Of a stretch of 58,869 nt of DNA, positions 24,158 to 33,482 are shown in pieces. Position 1 is the stretch's first letter, and every line of letters starts with the position of its first letter. The translations under genes and the position numbers were made by a program. The DNA lies in assembly GCA_002309575.1 (NCBI GenBank), contig DBXP01000015.1:1-58869 (forward strand). The letters run 5' to 3'. The stretch is from a bacterium UBP6_UBA1209. Lineage in GTDB: Bacteria > UBP6 > UBA1177. The notes under the pieces were generated by a model. It searched no databases, was not told the origin of the DNA, and was given only the letters and a program-made list of their open reading frames with translations.

Positions 24158-26785
24158 ATGAAAAAATTATTGCTTTTTGTGCTCACCGCGACGCTTTTTT
24201 TCAGCCTCTCGGCGGCACCGAAGAACATCTTTTCCAAAGCGACTGTCAAGAGGTCGGAAGGGACAGTCTCAATGGTTACGAACCTTAATGTCCCGATGAA
24301 AAATGCCGACGCCAAGTCGTTGAAAGCATTCATTAAAAATGATTTTTACAAGACTTTCGGCATTGGTCTGGACGTTGAACCGGAGCTTTTCAAGGCTGTA
24401 AAGATCGGCAACGCTTCGATTTACAAATTCATGCCTTACTACAAGGGGATCCCGGTCGAGGGGATCTACACGGTCGTGACCCTCAGGGACGGAAAAATCG
24501 ACAGGGTCAACAACGCTCTTTCGAATATAAACCTTGATGTCACGAAGCTTGTCTCCGAGCAGGATGCCCTGAAGACGGCTATGGCGGCGAGAAACATGAA
24601 AATGATGCCGAAAGATTACACTGTTGAGAAGATAATCACCAGAAATATCAAAGAGTTCGTTGTTGCGTACAAGGTAAGGTTCGCTCCCGTTACGCTCGCC
24701 GATTCACGTTATTACATTGTCAACGCGAAGAACGGCAAACTTCTGAGAAGCGGACATGCGACCTTCTTTGATTCGCCTGACAGCGATGCCGAGCCTGTTG
24801 AGGAGAACGACTCTGATCCGGAAGCCGGGGACGATTCCGATACCGTTGCAGACGACAGCGATTCCGATACTCCGTCAAGACCGGAACCGGATCCCGACGC
24901 AACGAACACTGCCAGGATCTGGAAGTACAACCCCGTGATCACCCCGGAACGCGAAGAGGTCGAGCTTCTCTGGGTCGCTCCCTACGACGATCCCGAGCTC
25001 CCGGCGATCAGCTACGACGGCAACCTCATCTCCGAAAGGGACAAGAACGGGATCCGCAGGATCAAGGCATACAACTGCCCGGACGACGGGACGAAGATTT
25101 CGATAGACCCCGCCTCCCTCGGGTACGATCTCAGTGCCTACGGCATCAACGAGATCAATATCCACTCCTGCCATCCGATGCCACTTGCCAATAAGTTCGA
25201 GCACGGCAACTTCATTTATGACGACTGCGACGACGGCCACCTTTTTGATAAGGAAAAGATGGGGCTTGACACTATCGACAGATGTGCGGAGATCTCGATG
25301 TATCATCACGGAACAAAGGTTTACGATTACATCAGGAGCCTCTATTCCGATATCGACGACAAGGACGAGTTTTACCTTGAGAACAACACCGCGGAGAAGC
25401 CGCTCAACGTCATCTCCAACTTCGTGATGCCCGATATGAACGATATTACGGGGCTTTTGGGCGGTACCAACAAGCTTGCTCCGATGGACAACGCCTTTTT
25501 CACCGAGGAGATCCCGCTGATGTCGCTTCTTCTCAAACCCTTCGGTATCGAGGGTGACCTGCTTGTCTTCGGCCAGGGGACCAAATGCGATTTCGGTTAC
25601 GACGGCGATGTCGTTTACCACGAGTTCGGCCACGCAACGATATACACGACCGGGATCAAGGCGAACACGAATGTCGACAAGTACGGAATGTCTGTCGAGC
25701 CAGGCGCTTTCCACGAGGGCATGGCGGATACCTTCGCGTTCCTGATGACGGACAACTCATGCACCGGCGAATATGCGTCGAAGGGCATTATGGATTACTA
25801 CGAGAGCCACGGCATGAAGCCTGAGGATGTCATCGCGCAGGGTGCGATGGATATGGAGGGTGACACCTACTGCATGAGAACTGCGAAAAACAGCTTCCGT
25901 GCGTTCGAGGATTCCGTAGGCGAGGTCCACGCTGACGGTCAGCCGGTACTTGCCTCCAACTGGGATATCTACCAGCTGGTCAAGGGCGACGATTCCCAGA
26001 CGGCCCGCGACAACCTTGCAAAGCTTTTCCTTAAGACTCTTTACGCAATCGGCGACTCTCAGCTCACCTTCAGACACTGGGCTGAGACACTTCTTGACGA
26101 AGTCGAAAAGGATGACAACTTCAAGAGCAAGGCAAAGGAGATCAAGGAGATTTTGGAAAAGAGGAATTTCTTTGCCGAGGGACGTGCCCGCAGCGCAAAC
26201 GAGAAGATCCCGGTAACCTATCTCCCGGCAGGCGGCTCCTCGGAGGGCGGACTGGGTGAACTTACAGGCGGGAGCGGCATAAAGATCGTCGACGGCGGCA
26301 AGGAATACAACGTCGGACCCGGCTACATCCAGTTCTACTACGATGTTCCTGAAGATACCGACAAGGCGAACATCCTTATCAAAGGAACAGCAGCTGCAGA
26401 CTCGTCATCTTCATTGCTCGGCGATTTCCTGGGCGGCGAAGGTGCGTCCGTTTCGATCAAGGTTTTCTACAGAAAGGGCGCTCAGATCGAGTACAACGAG
26501 AATGAAGACGCTCTCATCGAAGTCACTAAAGACGGGACCGCCGAGGGCACCAGAAAATGGTATGTTCCTGTAGAGAAGGGCGAAAGATACTACTTCCAGT
26601 TCGTCTCTTTCGCATCGGCAGCTTCAGTCAGCGGGATCACAGTCGAACCGGCGGATGCACCCCAGGAGGGGACGGAACCGACAGATGACAGCGACGGCGG
26701 CGACGATATGAGTTTTGACGATGATCCCCAGCCGGAGAATGACAACGGCAAAAAATCGGGTTCAGGCTGCTCTCTTTCGATCTAG
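24158..26785 (+). CDS. Secreted M36/M4-like zinc metallopeptidase
   Basis: The 875-residue protein has a signal peptide (1-19) and an FTP/PepSY-type inhibitory propeptide (about 45-200). A linker very rich in Asp, Ser and Pro follows (about 204-250), then the catalytic region. The zinc site is H488-E-F-G-H492 with E520 (in HEGMAD) as third ligand; the 28-residue distance is closer to fungalysins (M36) than thermolysin. A C-terminal beta domain (about 700-845), possibly a pre-peptidase C-terminal-like domain, ends in an acidic stretch and GSGCSLSI. It is probably exported and self-activated to digest protein outside the cell. The last residues resemble a sorting motif without the usual helix. 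Confidence 0.88.
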   Translation: MKKLLLFVLTATLFFSLSAAPKNIFSKATVKRSEGTVSMVTNLNVPMKNADAKSLKAFIKNDFYKTFGIGLDVEPELFKAVKIGNASIYKFMPYYKGIPVEGIYTVVTLRDGKIDRVNNALSNINLDVTKLVSEQDALKTAMAARNMKMMPKDYTVEKIITRNIKEFVVAYKVRFAPVTLADSRYYIVNAKNGKLLRSGHATFFDSPDSDAEPVEENDSDPEAGDDSDTVADDSDSDTPSRPEPDPDATNTARIWKYNPVITPEREEVELLWVAPYDDPELPAISYDGNLISERDKNGIRRIKAYNCPDDGTKISIDPASLGYDLSAYGINEINIHSCHPMPLANKFEHGNFIYDDCDDGHLFDKEKMGLDTIDRCAEISMYHHGTKVYDYIRSLYSDIDDKDEFYLENNTAEKPLNVISNFVMPDMNDITGLLGGTNKLAPMDNAFFTEEIPLMSLLLKPFGIEGDLLVFGQGTKCDFGYDGDVVYHEFGHATIYTTGIKANTNVDKYGMSVEPGAFHEGMADTFAFLMTDNSCTGEYASKGIMDYYESHGMKPEDVIAQGAMDMEGDTYCMRTAKNSFRAFEDSVGEVHADGQPVLASNWDIYQLVKGDDSQTARDNLAKLFLKTLYAIGDSQLTFRHWAETLLDEVEKDDNFKSKAKEIKEILEKRNFFAEGRARSANEKIPVTYLPAGGSSEGGLGELTGGSGIKIVDGGKEYNVGPGYIQFYYDVPEDTDKANILIKGTAAADSSSSLLGDFLGGEGASVSIKVFYRKGAQIEYNENEDALIEVTKDGTAEGTRKWYVPVEKGERYYFQFVSFASAASVSGITVEPADAPQEGTEPTDDSDGGDDMSFDDDPQPENDNGKKSGSGCSLSI

Positions 26786-26874
26786 CGTCGCTTTTAACCC
26801 GTAAAATTCAGGCACTTTTCGATCTTTTTTCTCCAAACACCTAACAATTTCACCTTTTTACACTCTTTTCTGCC

Positions 26875-26902
26875 TTGACAAAAACAGCATTCGGAGTAAA
26901 AT
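26875..26902 (+). promoter_or_regulatory. Promoter of carD
   Basis: Perfect TTGACA (26875-26880), 16 bases, TAAAAT (26897-26902), about 32 bases before the start codon. Confidence 0.65.
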
Positions 26903-26934
26903 AACAGCCTATTTTTTTGTTTGGAGGTTTATAT

Positions 26935-27417
26935 ATGACCTTGTTCCGACCAGGGGACTTGGCGGTTTACCCGACATACGGCGTCGGCAAAATTCAATCG
27001 ATAGAGTCACGTTCTATGGGGGAGTCGAAAATTGATTGTTACGTCGTCTCCATCCTCTCCGATAATTCGAAGGTTTTTGTCCCGATAGATACTGCAGAGC
27101 AGATGGGGCTCCGCACTTTGATAACTTCAGACGTCGCGGGGCAGGTTTACGAGTGCTTTAAAAAACACAATCCCGATCTGCTCAAAATGAACTGGAACAA
27201 AAGATACAGATCGCTTCAGGACAAGATGAAGACCGGAAGGGTCGAGGATGTCGCAGGCGTGATTTCCGACCTTATGTTCCTCAAAAAGAAAAAGGGTTTG
27301 AGCTATGGCGAGGAGCGTCTTCTCAACGATGCTCAGGAGATCCTCGCGACAGAGCTTTCCATTACCGAAAATGTTCCCAAAGATGACGTCCTCGCAAGGA
27401 TCCGCGAAAGTTTCTGA
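26935..27417 (+). CDS. carD: CarD-family transcription regulator
   Basis: The 160-residue protein is a CdnL/CarD homologue. The N-terminal RNA-polymerase-interacting Tudor-like domain (about 1-65) starts at FRPGDLAVYPTYGVGKI. A helical DNA-binding C-terminal half contains WNKRYR and LSYGEERLLNDA. Such proteins bind the RNA polymerase beta subunit and stabilise the open promoter complex, mainly at rRNA and growth promoters. The ATG at 26935 has GGAGG upstream; the longer frame does not. It has its own strong promoter. The reading frame downstream overlaps its last 35 bases. Confidence 0.93.
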   Translation: MTLFRPGDLAVYPTYGVGKIQSIESRSMGESKIDCYVVSILSDNSKVFVPIDTAEQMGLRTLITSDVAGQVYECFKKHNPDLLKMNWNKRYRSLQDKMKTGRVEDVAGVISDLMFLKKKKGLSYGEERLLNDAQEILATELSITENVPKDDVLARIRESF

Positions 27418-27790
27418 ACCGGATCCCGCTCTTGAACCGGTCGGTGCCGGTACGCTTCTGACCGGAGTCGACCGCTGGTTCGCCGAACGCCTGATCGAGG
27501 GCGATTTCTTCTGGTTCGCCCGTCCGTTCGAGCACTCAAGATCGTGCGGCTTCATTGCTCCGCAAAAGAGATTTTCCCTTAAAATTCCGTGCCTTCTGGT
27601 CGTGGATCTGGCCGATTCGGTCGAAACGGACCTGATTTCGTTCGATCCTGCAAAGACGGTTTTTTACTCCGAAAGCTGGGGCGCGGAGGCGGCGAATGTT
27701 GCATCTTTTGTCAAAAATATCGTCATGTTCAGGGGCGGGAAACGTGATATAGTCAAAAAAGATTTCATTATTCAGGGGTTTCGGGGCTAA
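27383..27790 (+). CDS. Hypothetical protein overlapping the end of carD
   Basis: This open frame of 135 residues starts within the last codons of carD and runs to just before the promoter of the next gene. The product is soluble, without signal peptide or recognised domain; hydrophobic strands such as KIPCLLVVDLADSV suggest a folded protein. No good Shine-Dalgarno is seen, so it may be translated by coupling to carD, or start further downstream. I give it moderate confidence because it fills an otherwise empty 370 bases on the coding strand and its frame is uninterrupted. Confidence 0.5.
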   Translation: MTSSQGSAKVSEPDPALEPVGAGTLLTGVDRWFAERLIEGDFFWFARPFEHSRSCGFIAPQKRFSLKIPCLLVVDLADSVETDLISFDPAKTVFYSESWGAEAANVASFVKNIVMFRGGKRDIVKKDFIIQGFRG

Positions 27791-27795
27791 TTCAA

Positions 27796-27823
27796 TTGAT
27801 TTTTTTATTTAACACATTATAAA
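27796..27823 (+). promoter_or_regulatory. Promoter of the calcium-binding-repeat lipoprotein
   Basis: TTGATT (27796-27801), 16 bases, TATAAA (27818-27823), about 33 bases before the start codon. Confidence 0.6.
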
Positions 27824-27856
27824 GGGTCATCTTTTTGTTTTTTTAGAGGAGATATT

Positions 27857-28750
27857 ATGCACAAGCTATTGATTTTATTGGCTGCAACACTCTTTTTGAT
27901 TGTTGGCTGCGGATCAGCGCAGGAAAAACAGAACAACTCGAATGAATCTTCATATGAGCAGCAGCAGGCTGAAGCTCAGAAAAAGAAGGATGAGCGTACA
28001 CTTATGTCGCGCGGCGAAAAGGTAAATTTCGACAAGGCGATTTATGAAATCAAGCAGTATGACATCAACAAAGACGAAAAACCGGATATCATAAACATTT
28101 TCAAGAAGGCTCCCGGCGAGAGAACAGGCGATGTAGAACTTACTCTCTACGCTAAATTCATGGATCTCAACCATGACGGAAATATCGATGTCTGGCGTTA
28201 TTTCGACGAAAAGACGGGTTCGGTTGCCACCGAAGAGCTTGATCTCGATTTCGACGGAAAGGTCGACAGAGTCGACACGTTTATCGACGGGATCGTCCGC
28301 AAAAGCGAGTACGATTTCCAGTTCGATTCCAAGTGCGACATCACGAAATTTTACGATGAAAAGGGCGTTCTGCTGAATCTTGAGTCCGACCTCAACGGCG
28401 ACGGAGTTGCGGATTACTGGGAATATTACAACAACGGTGTCATCGAGAGAGTCGAAAAGGATACGAACGGTGACGGAAAGGCGGACGCCTTCAAGAGATC
28501 GAACGATGTCGATTTTACCGAGATCGTTGCGATCGACAAGAAGTTCGAGGGCGGTGTTCCCGCTGAATTCAAAGAGACTCCCGCGGACGAGATAAAGGCT
28601 GAACCGGAGGCAAACCCCGAACCGGAAGCTGCAGCTCAGCCCGAGGCACAGCCAGAAGCTAAACCGGAAGCGGAGCCGGCTCCGGCAGTACAGGAGGAGT
28701 CAAAACCGGCATCTGAGGAAAAAGCTCCTGAAGCACCGGCAGCAGAATAG
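27857..28750 (+). CDS. Lipoprotein with EF-hand-like calcium-binding repeats
   Basis: The 297-residue product has a lipoprotein signal with lipobox LIVGC (Cys 18), so it is probably anchored in a membrane. Between about residues 55 and 215 there are five DxNxDxxxD-type loops (for example DLNHDGNID, DLDFDGKVD, DLNGDGVAD, DTNGDGKAD) separated by aromatic strands such as WRYFDE and YWEYYNNG. Such loops bind calcium in dockerin-like and thrombospondin type-3-like repeats. The tail from about 240 is rich in P, E and A, and would be extended. GAGGAG precedes the ATG. The following lolC-lolD pair may deliver it to the outer membrane. Confidence 0.85.
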   Translation: MHKLLILLAATLFLIVGCGSAQEKQNNSNESSYEQQQAEAQKKKDERTLMSRGEKVNFDKAIYEIKQYDINKDEKPDIINIFKKAPGERTGDVELTLYAKFMDLNHDGNIDVWRYFDEKTGSVATEELDLDFDGKVDRVDTFIDGIVRKSEYDFQFDSKCDITKFYDEKGVLLNLESDLNGDGVADYWEYYNNGVIERVEKDTNGDGKADAFKRSNDVDFTEIVAIDKKFEGGVPAEFKETPADEIKAEPEANPEPEAAAQPEAQPEAKPEAEPAPAVQEESKPASEEKAPEAPAAE

Positions 28751-28779
28751 TTCTTCTTTGTTGCCATTCTTGCTTGTAA

Positions 28780-30081
28780 ATGTCTGAATTTGTTAGATTT
28801 GTTGCGTTAAGATATCTTTGGCAGAGTCGTAAAAAGGGGGCTTTGTCATTCATTTCGCTCATCTCTGTTTTAGGTATTGCCATCGGTGTGGCGACGCTGA
28901 TTTCGGTAATGTCCGTCATGGACGGGATCATAGCAAAAACGGAGGAGACGGTCTTAAAATCTTCCAGCCATGCAAATGTTTACAAGCTTGTCGGCAGTTT
29001 CGACAACCCGTACGAGATCATAGAAAAGGTGAAGAAGATCCCCGGAGTTACGGCAGCATCTCCGGTCGTCTACAGGGAGGCCCTGCTGATGGCTGGGACA
29101 AAGGTCTCCGGTGCGGTCGTCAACGGCATAGATCCGAAACTTCACCCCGGGATCTGCAATTTTTCCGAAATGATGAAATCGGGCAGCTACGACTGTTTTG
29201 AAAATCCAGGAAACTGTGCGGAAAAGCCAGGTCAGAGAGGAGATCAGCTTGAAGCGGTCAACGATTTTCTGGATGAAAACAGCGAACTTCACCCGGTGCT
29301 TCTGGGTTCAGATCTGGCCGAGAAGCTCAATGCAAAGGTGGGAACAGCTCTCTCTGTCGTAGTATCAAAGGGCAGAGTTTCGTTTGACGGAGATTCGGCT
29401 CCCGCCAGCGAAAACTTCACTGTGGTCGGGATCTTTGAGACGGGGATGTACGACAACGACTCAAGGAACGCCTACATGCGGCTTCAGGATGTCAAGGAGC
29501 TGATACAGATCGACGACAACGTAAGCTTCGTTTCAACGAGGGTCGAAAATCCCGGCGATATTGAGAAGATGCGGCTTGTCATGCATGACGCGGCAGGCGG
29601 ATTCCCATTTTCTGTCCAGGACTGGCGCGATCTCTACAAGACGACCTTCAAGTTTTACGCTATGCAGAAGACGATCATGTTTATCGTGTTGATTTTTATC
29701 GTTCTGGTCGCCTCGTTCGGAATAATTTCTACCTTGATAATGTTGGTTATCGGCAAGACGCGTGAGGTTTCGATCCTGCGTTCGCTCGGGGCGAAAAAGA
29801 GCGTGATAGTCGGTATCTTCATGCTTGACGGCACGATAATAGGAGCGTTCGGCAATATTCTTGGTGCGCTCCTCTCCGTTTTGATGTGCCTTGTGCTGCA
29901 GAAGATCGAGTTTCCGCTCAGCAAGGAGATCTACTCCTTTTCGACGATGCCGGTCGTGATGTCGTTTTCGAGTTTTGCAGGCGTGATGCTTTCAACTTTT
30001 TTTATTTCGGTCGCGGTTACGCTCTACCCGAGCCTGAGGGCGGCGGGCATAACTCCGGTCGAGGGGCTTGCACATGAGTGA
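28780..30081 (+). CDS. lolC: Lipoprotein-releasing ABC transporter permease, LolC/E type
   Basis: This 433-residue inner-membrane permease extracts outer-membrane lipoproteins from the inner membrane. It has one N-terminal helix (about 22-45) after LRYLWQSRKK, a periplasmic MacB-like domain (about 50-280), and three C-terminal helices in an FtsX domain (about 290-430). Only one LolC/E gene is present, so the permease probably works as a homodimer, as in species with a single gene. There is no convincing Shine-Dalgarno. Its last bases overlap lolD, and bamA follows, a functionally sensible envelope-biogenesis operon. Confidence 0.9.
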   Translation: MSEFVRFVALRYLWQSRKKGALSFISLISVLGIAIGVATLISVMSVMDGIIAKTEETVLKSSSHANVYKLVGSFDNPYEIIEKVKKIPGVTAASPVVYREALLMAGTKVSGAVVNGIDPKLHPGICNFSEMMKSGSYDCFENPGNCAEKPGQRGDQLEAVNDFLDENSELHPVLLGSDLAEKLNAKVGTALSVVVSKGRVSFDGDSAPASENFTVVGIFETGMYDNDSRNAYMRLQDVKELIQIDDNVSFVSTRVENPGDIEKMRLVMHDAAGGFPFSVQDWRDLYKTTFKFYAMQKTIMFIVLIFIVLVASFGIISTLIMLVIGKTREVSILRSLGAKKSVIVGIFMLDGTIIGAFGNILGALLSVLMCLVLQKIEFPLSKEIYSFSTMPVVMSFSSFAGVMLSTFFISVAVTLYPSLRAAGITPVEGLAHE

Positions 30082-30751
30082 TCTGATCCTCTCAATGAGA
30101 AATATAACGAAAAGCTACGAGGTCGAAGGGCACAGGATCGATGTCCTGAAGGGCATAGACCTTGATCTGCCGGCGAATGAAAGAGTCTCTCTGACCGGCA
30201 AAAGCGGCTCGGGGAAATCGACCTTGCTCAATATCATGGCGACTCTGGAGACTCCGGACAGCGGCGAGTTCCTGCTCAAGGGTGTCGCGCCGGCAGCGAT
30301 GTCGGACAGAGCGCTGAGTATGTTCCGTAACAAGGAGATCGGGATAGTTTTTCAGTTCCACCATCTCCTGCCGGAGTTTACCGCGCTTGAAAATGTCGCT
30401 GTTCCTCTGATGCTTTACCGTTCGAGACGCGAATCGATGCAGCGTGCCGAAGCTATGCTCGGTCGTGTGGGGCTCGAACACAGGCTGAACCACAAACCTG
30501 CGGAGCTTTCGGGCGGAGAACAGCAGCGGGTCGCGATCGCCCGCGCTCTGGTGAACGAGCCATCTCTTCTTCTGATGGATGAACCGACGGGTAATCTTGA
30601 CAACGAAACCGGGCAAAAAATAATCGATCTTATTTCATCGATCGCGGATGAAAGGAATTTGACAACTCTGTTTGTTACACATAATACGGAGTTTGCCCTT
30701 AAAATGGGCAGGGTTATAGAGATAAGAGAGGGAGTAATTCATAGTTTATGA
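30074..30751 (+). CDS. lolD: Lipoprotein-releasing ABC transporter ATPase
   Basis: The 225-residue protein is the ATP-binding subunit of the Lol transporter. Walker A is GKSGSGKST (about 40-48), the signature LSGGEQQRVAIARAL, and Walker B LLLMDEP followed by TGNLD, which are typical of the LolD/MacB branch. The ATG at 30074 lies inside the end of lolC (overlap of eight bases), with GAGGGG upstream; an ATG six bases earlier is less well placed. It overlaps bamA by four bases. It acts at the cytoplasmic face of the inner membrane. Confidence 0.94.
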   Translation: MSDLILSMRNITKSYEVEGHRIDVLKGIDLDLPANERVSLTGKSGSGKSTLLNIMATLETPDSGEFLLKGVAPAAMSDRALSMFRNKEIGIVFQFHHLLPEFTALENVAVPLMLYRSRRESMQRAEAMLGRVGLEHRLNHKPAELSGGEQQRVAIARALVNEPSLLLMDEPTGNLDNETGQKIIDLISSIADERNLTTLFVTHNTEFALKMGRVIEIREGVIHSL

Positions 30752-33081
30752 GCAGATTTTTCGCTTTTCTGATACTACTTGCTCTTTTTCTGCCTCTTCG
30801 GGCGTTTCAGGTCGACAATGTCGAAGTGGTCGGCAACCACAGGACCGAAGGCTCTATCGTGACCCAGTATTTTGACGAAAAGCGCGACTACTCGGAAAAG
30901 GAGATCGACGAGATCCTGGCAAAAATAATAGATGTCAAGGTCTTTGAGGATATATCCGTCTACTACGACGACGCTAAAAGGGCTCTTATATTTAAGGTTT
31001 TAGAGTATCCGATCATCAAATCGGTCCGTTTTTCCGGCAACAAAAAGATCGACAAGGACGATATCAACGAGGTCCTGACCATAAAAAAGAACGAGCTCCT
31101 CGATAAGCATAAAATTGCTAAAAACGTTGAAAATATTGCGAGACTTTACCACGACAAGGGGTTCCTGATGGTCCTTGTCGACCCGGAGATCGTGACGGAC
31201 GAGAAGAAGCGCGAGGTTTCGATCGACTTTAAAATTACCGAGGGCGGAAAGAGCCGCGTGAAGAAGATCGTCATCACCGGGAACGAGCATATCGACGAGA
31301 ACACCATCAAGGAGTTTCTGACGACTCAGGAGGACGGGCTTTTCTCATTCGCGAAGGACGGCGGCTACAAGAAATCCGACCTCGAAGAGGATGTCGCAAA
31401 AATCACCTATCTCTATAACGAGGAGGGTTTTGTCAACGTAAAGGTCGCTCCGCCGACAGTAACCGTTTCGCCGGACAAACGCGACCTGTACATCACATAT
31501 GTCGTCGAAGAGGGGCTCCGCTACCGCAAGGGCGAATTCACGATTTCGGGCGACACTCTCGACAACGGCGGGATGCCGGACAAGAAGTTCCGTCAGAAGT
31601 CCGGCGAGTGGTATAAACATTCACTGGTCATCCGTGATTTCGAGGATATCAAGGCGATTTACGGAAACGAGGGTTATCCGTTTGTGGAGATCTACCCGCA
31701 GCGCACGCTCGATGACGAAAAGCAGATAATTGACATGAATTTTGTCGTCAGGAAGGGGAACAAGTGCCATATCGAACAGATCGATATCTCAGGAAACGAA
31801 AGGTCGCGCGACAAGGTCATCCGCCGTGAGATCGTGCTTTACGAGGGCGAGCTTTACAACTACACCGCGCTCAAACGGAGCGAGGAGCGTATCAGGCGGA
31901 CGGGTTTCTACGACGAGGTCAAGCTGGATGTCGTCCACGGTTCGAACGACCATTTAGCTAGAGTCAATGTCTCTGTTGTCGAGAGAAAGAGCGGGACCTT
32001 CAACGTCGGTGCCGGTTTCTCTTCGTTCGAGAGTTTTGTCTTCAACGCGAAGGTCGACCAGAACAACTTCCTGGGTTACGGCCAGAATATCAGTCTTGCC
32101 GGCCAGATAAGCAAAATCAAGCGTGAGATCAGCCTGAGTTTCTACGAGCCGTACTTCGTCGACAGCGATGTCTCGTTCAACATTTCGTTCTTCTACCGCT
32201 ATCTGAACTACGACCACGACTACTACGAATACTACGCCGACTACAGCCAGAACAGCTTCGGATTCAATATCACGTTCGGTATACCGATCGGCGATTATTT
32301 CAGATTCTATGCCGGCTACAGGCTGAAAAAGGTCGATATCAACGGCGCTACCGAGCACCAGATGAACTACCTTTACCGCGATATTTTCTCGTCATCGGTA
32401 GAATTCATGCTGGCAATAGATACGCGAAACGACAGGATGTATGCCTCGAAGGGCATCTACATGCTTGGCGGGATCGAATATGTCCCGCGCTGGCTGGGCA
32501 GCGACGAGGATATGCTCAAGCTCGACTTCAACTTCAGATGGTATCAGGAGCTCTTCCTCGGTGTCATTTTCAAGACAAACATCGAGCTTGGCTATAACAT
32601 CCACCTTCAGAACAAGTCTCTGCCTTTCTCGGAGCGCTTCAGACTCGGCGGAATGTACAGCGTGAGAGGATATCCGTTCTACTCGATCGGTCCGAATCAC
32701 GACGGACGCCGCAGCGATTACAATGTCCCGACGGACGGGCGCGATCCGACAAGTTCGACCTATCCTTACGTCATCGGCGGAGACAAGCAGTTCATAATGA
32801 ACAACGAGCTTGAGATACCGATCGTCAAGGCGATGCGTATCAGTCTGGTCGGCTTTGTCGATCTCGGCAATACCTGGGCGAAGAACGAGCACCTCTTCTA
32901 CATCAATTCGAAGGAGTATGACCGCTACAATCTGCCTCTCGGAGTCTTCTGGAGTGCAGGTTTCGGTCTGCGCTGGGTAACTCCGATCGCTCCGCTTTCC
33001 TTCGAGTGGGGCTTCCCGCTTACCCCGAGGCCCGGCGATCCGAAGTTCCAGTTCGAGTTCAACATCAAGAACTCCTTCTGA
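30748..33081 (+). CDS. bamA: Outer-membrane protein assembly factor BamA
   Basis: The 777-residue protein inserts beta-barrel proteins into the outer membrane. It has a signal peptide (about 1-19), five POTRA domains (about 20-420; for example VDNVEVVGN, IKSVRFSGN, VKKIVITGN, EQIDISGN) and an Omp85 barrel. The conserved loop motif appears as VRGY, and the chain ends in phenylalanine as outer-membrane proteins do. It overlaps lolD by four bases (ATGA). The LolC-LolD-BamA order couples lipoprotein transport and barrel assembly. No Skp or LpxD gene follows; the next gene is acpP with its own promoter. Confidence 0.95.
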   Translation: MSRFFAFLILLALFLPLRAFQVDNVEVVGNHRTEGSIVTQYFDEKRDYSEKEIDEILAKIIDVKVFEDISVYYDDAKRALIFKVLEYPIIKSVRFSGNKKIDKDDINEVLTIKKNELLDKHKIAKNVENIARLYHDKGFLMVLVDPEIVTDEKKREVSIDFKITEGGKSRVKKIVITGNEHIDENTIKEFLTTQEDGLFSFAKDGGYKKSDLEEDVAKITYLYNEEGFVNVKVAPPTVTVSPDKRDLYITYVVEEGLRYRKGEFTISGDTLDNGGMPDKKFRQKSGEWYKHSLVIRDFEDIKAIYGNEGYPFVEIYPQRTLDDEKQIIDMNFVVRKGNKCHIEQIDISGNERSRDKVIRREIVLYEGELYNYTALKRSEERIRRTGFYDEVKLDVVHGSNDHLARVNVSVVERKSGTFNVGAGFSSFESFVFNAKVDQNNFLGYGQNISLAGQISKIKREISLSFYEPYFVDSDVSFNISFFYRYLNYDHDYYEYYADYSQNSFGFNITFGIPIGDYFRFYAGYRLKKVDINGATEHQMNYLYRDIFSSSVEFMLAIDTRNDRMYASKGIYMLGGIEYVPRWLGSDEDMLKLDFNFRWYQELFLGVIFKTNIELGYNIHLQNKSLPFSERFRLGGMYSVRGYPFYSIGPNHDGRRSDYNVPTDGRDPTSSTYPYVIGGDKQFIMNNELEIPIVKAMRISLVGFVDLGNTWAKNEHLFYINSKEYDRYNLPLGVFWSAGFGLRWVTPIAPLSFEWGFPLTPRPGDPKFQFEFNIKNSF

Positions 33082-33113
33082 CGGGGCTGAAAATGCGCTG
33101 TTTTGTCCTAAAA

Positions 33114-33156
33114 TTGACAAATTTCGGTTAAACTTTAAAAAGGTACGTTTTATAAT
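33114..33156 (+). promoter_or_regulatory. Promoter region of acpP
   Basis: Two candidates overlap: TTGACA (33114-33119), 16 bases, TAAAAA (33136-33141); and a perfect TATAAT (33151-33156) with only a weak -35. The start codon is at 33178, so the second would give a 5' leader of about 15 bases. Confidence 0.55.
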
Positions 33157-33177
33157 AACTCTTGAAGGAGGCTTTTT

Positions 33178-33429
33178 ATGAACAGAGACGAAATACAAAT
33201 TAAGGTCATGCAGCTTGTAAAAGAGAAGCTTTGCGCAAAAAAGAACGTTGTACTTACCGAATCGACACTTTTGCAGGATGATCTTAACGCCGACTCTTTG
33301 GATGTCGCGGATCTGATCAACGAGTTCGAGGAGACTTTTGATCTCTCGATCCCCGATGATGTCATGGACGATATCAAGACAATTAAGGATATTGTCGATT
33401 TCGTCGATAGAGAAAAAAATCACAAATAA
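33178..33429 (+). CDS. acpP: Acyl carrier protein
   Basis: The 83-residue acidic protein carries fatty acyl chains on phosphopantetheine attached to S40 in the DSLD motif (LNADSLDVADL). Length and helix pattern fit AcpP, although the spacing and sequence diverge from the E. coli type, so it could serve a specialised pathway. AAGGAGG stands before the ATG. It is preceded by bamA and followed by gmk. No other fatty acid synthesis gene is adjacent; the FabG-like gene is at 4378. Confidence 0.9.
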   Translation: MNRDEIQIKVMQLVKEKLCAKKNVVLTESTLLQDDLNADSLDVADLINEFEETFDLSIPDDVMDDIKTIKDIVDFVDREKNHK

Positions 33430-33482
33430 AATCAACAAATTAATAATCCGTTCTTTTACACAACTTTAGTGAAGGTATTGCT

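Noticed and set aside
32392..33438. A 348-residue minus-strand open frame over bamA and acpP
   Set aside because: It crosses a real promoter and two genes with firm identities; its own composition has no protein-family signal.
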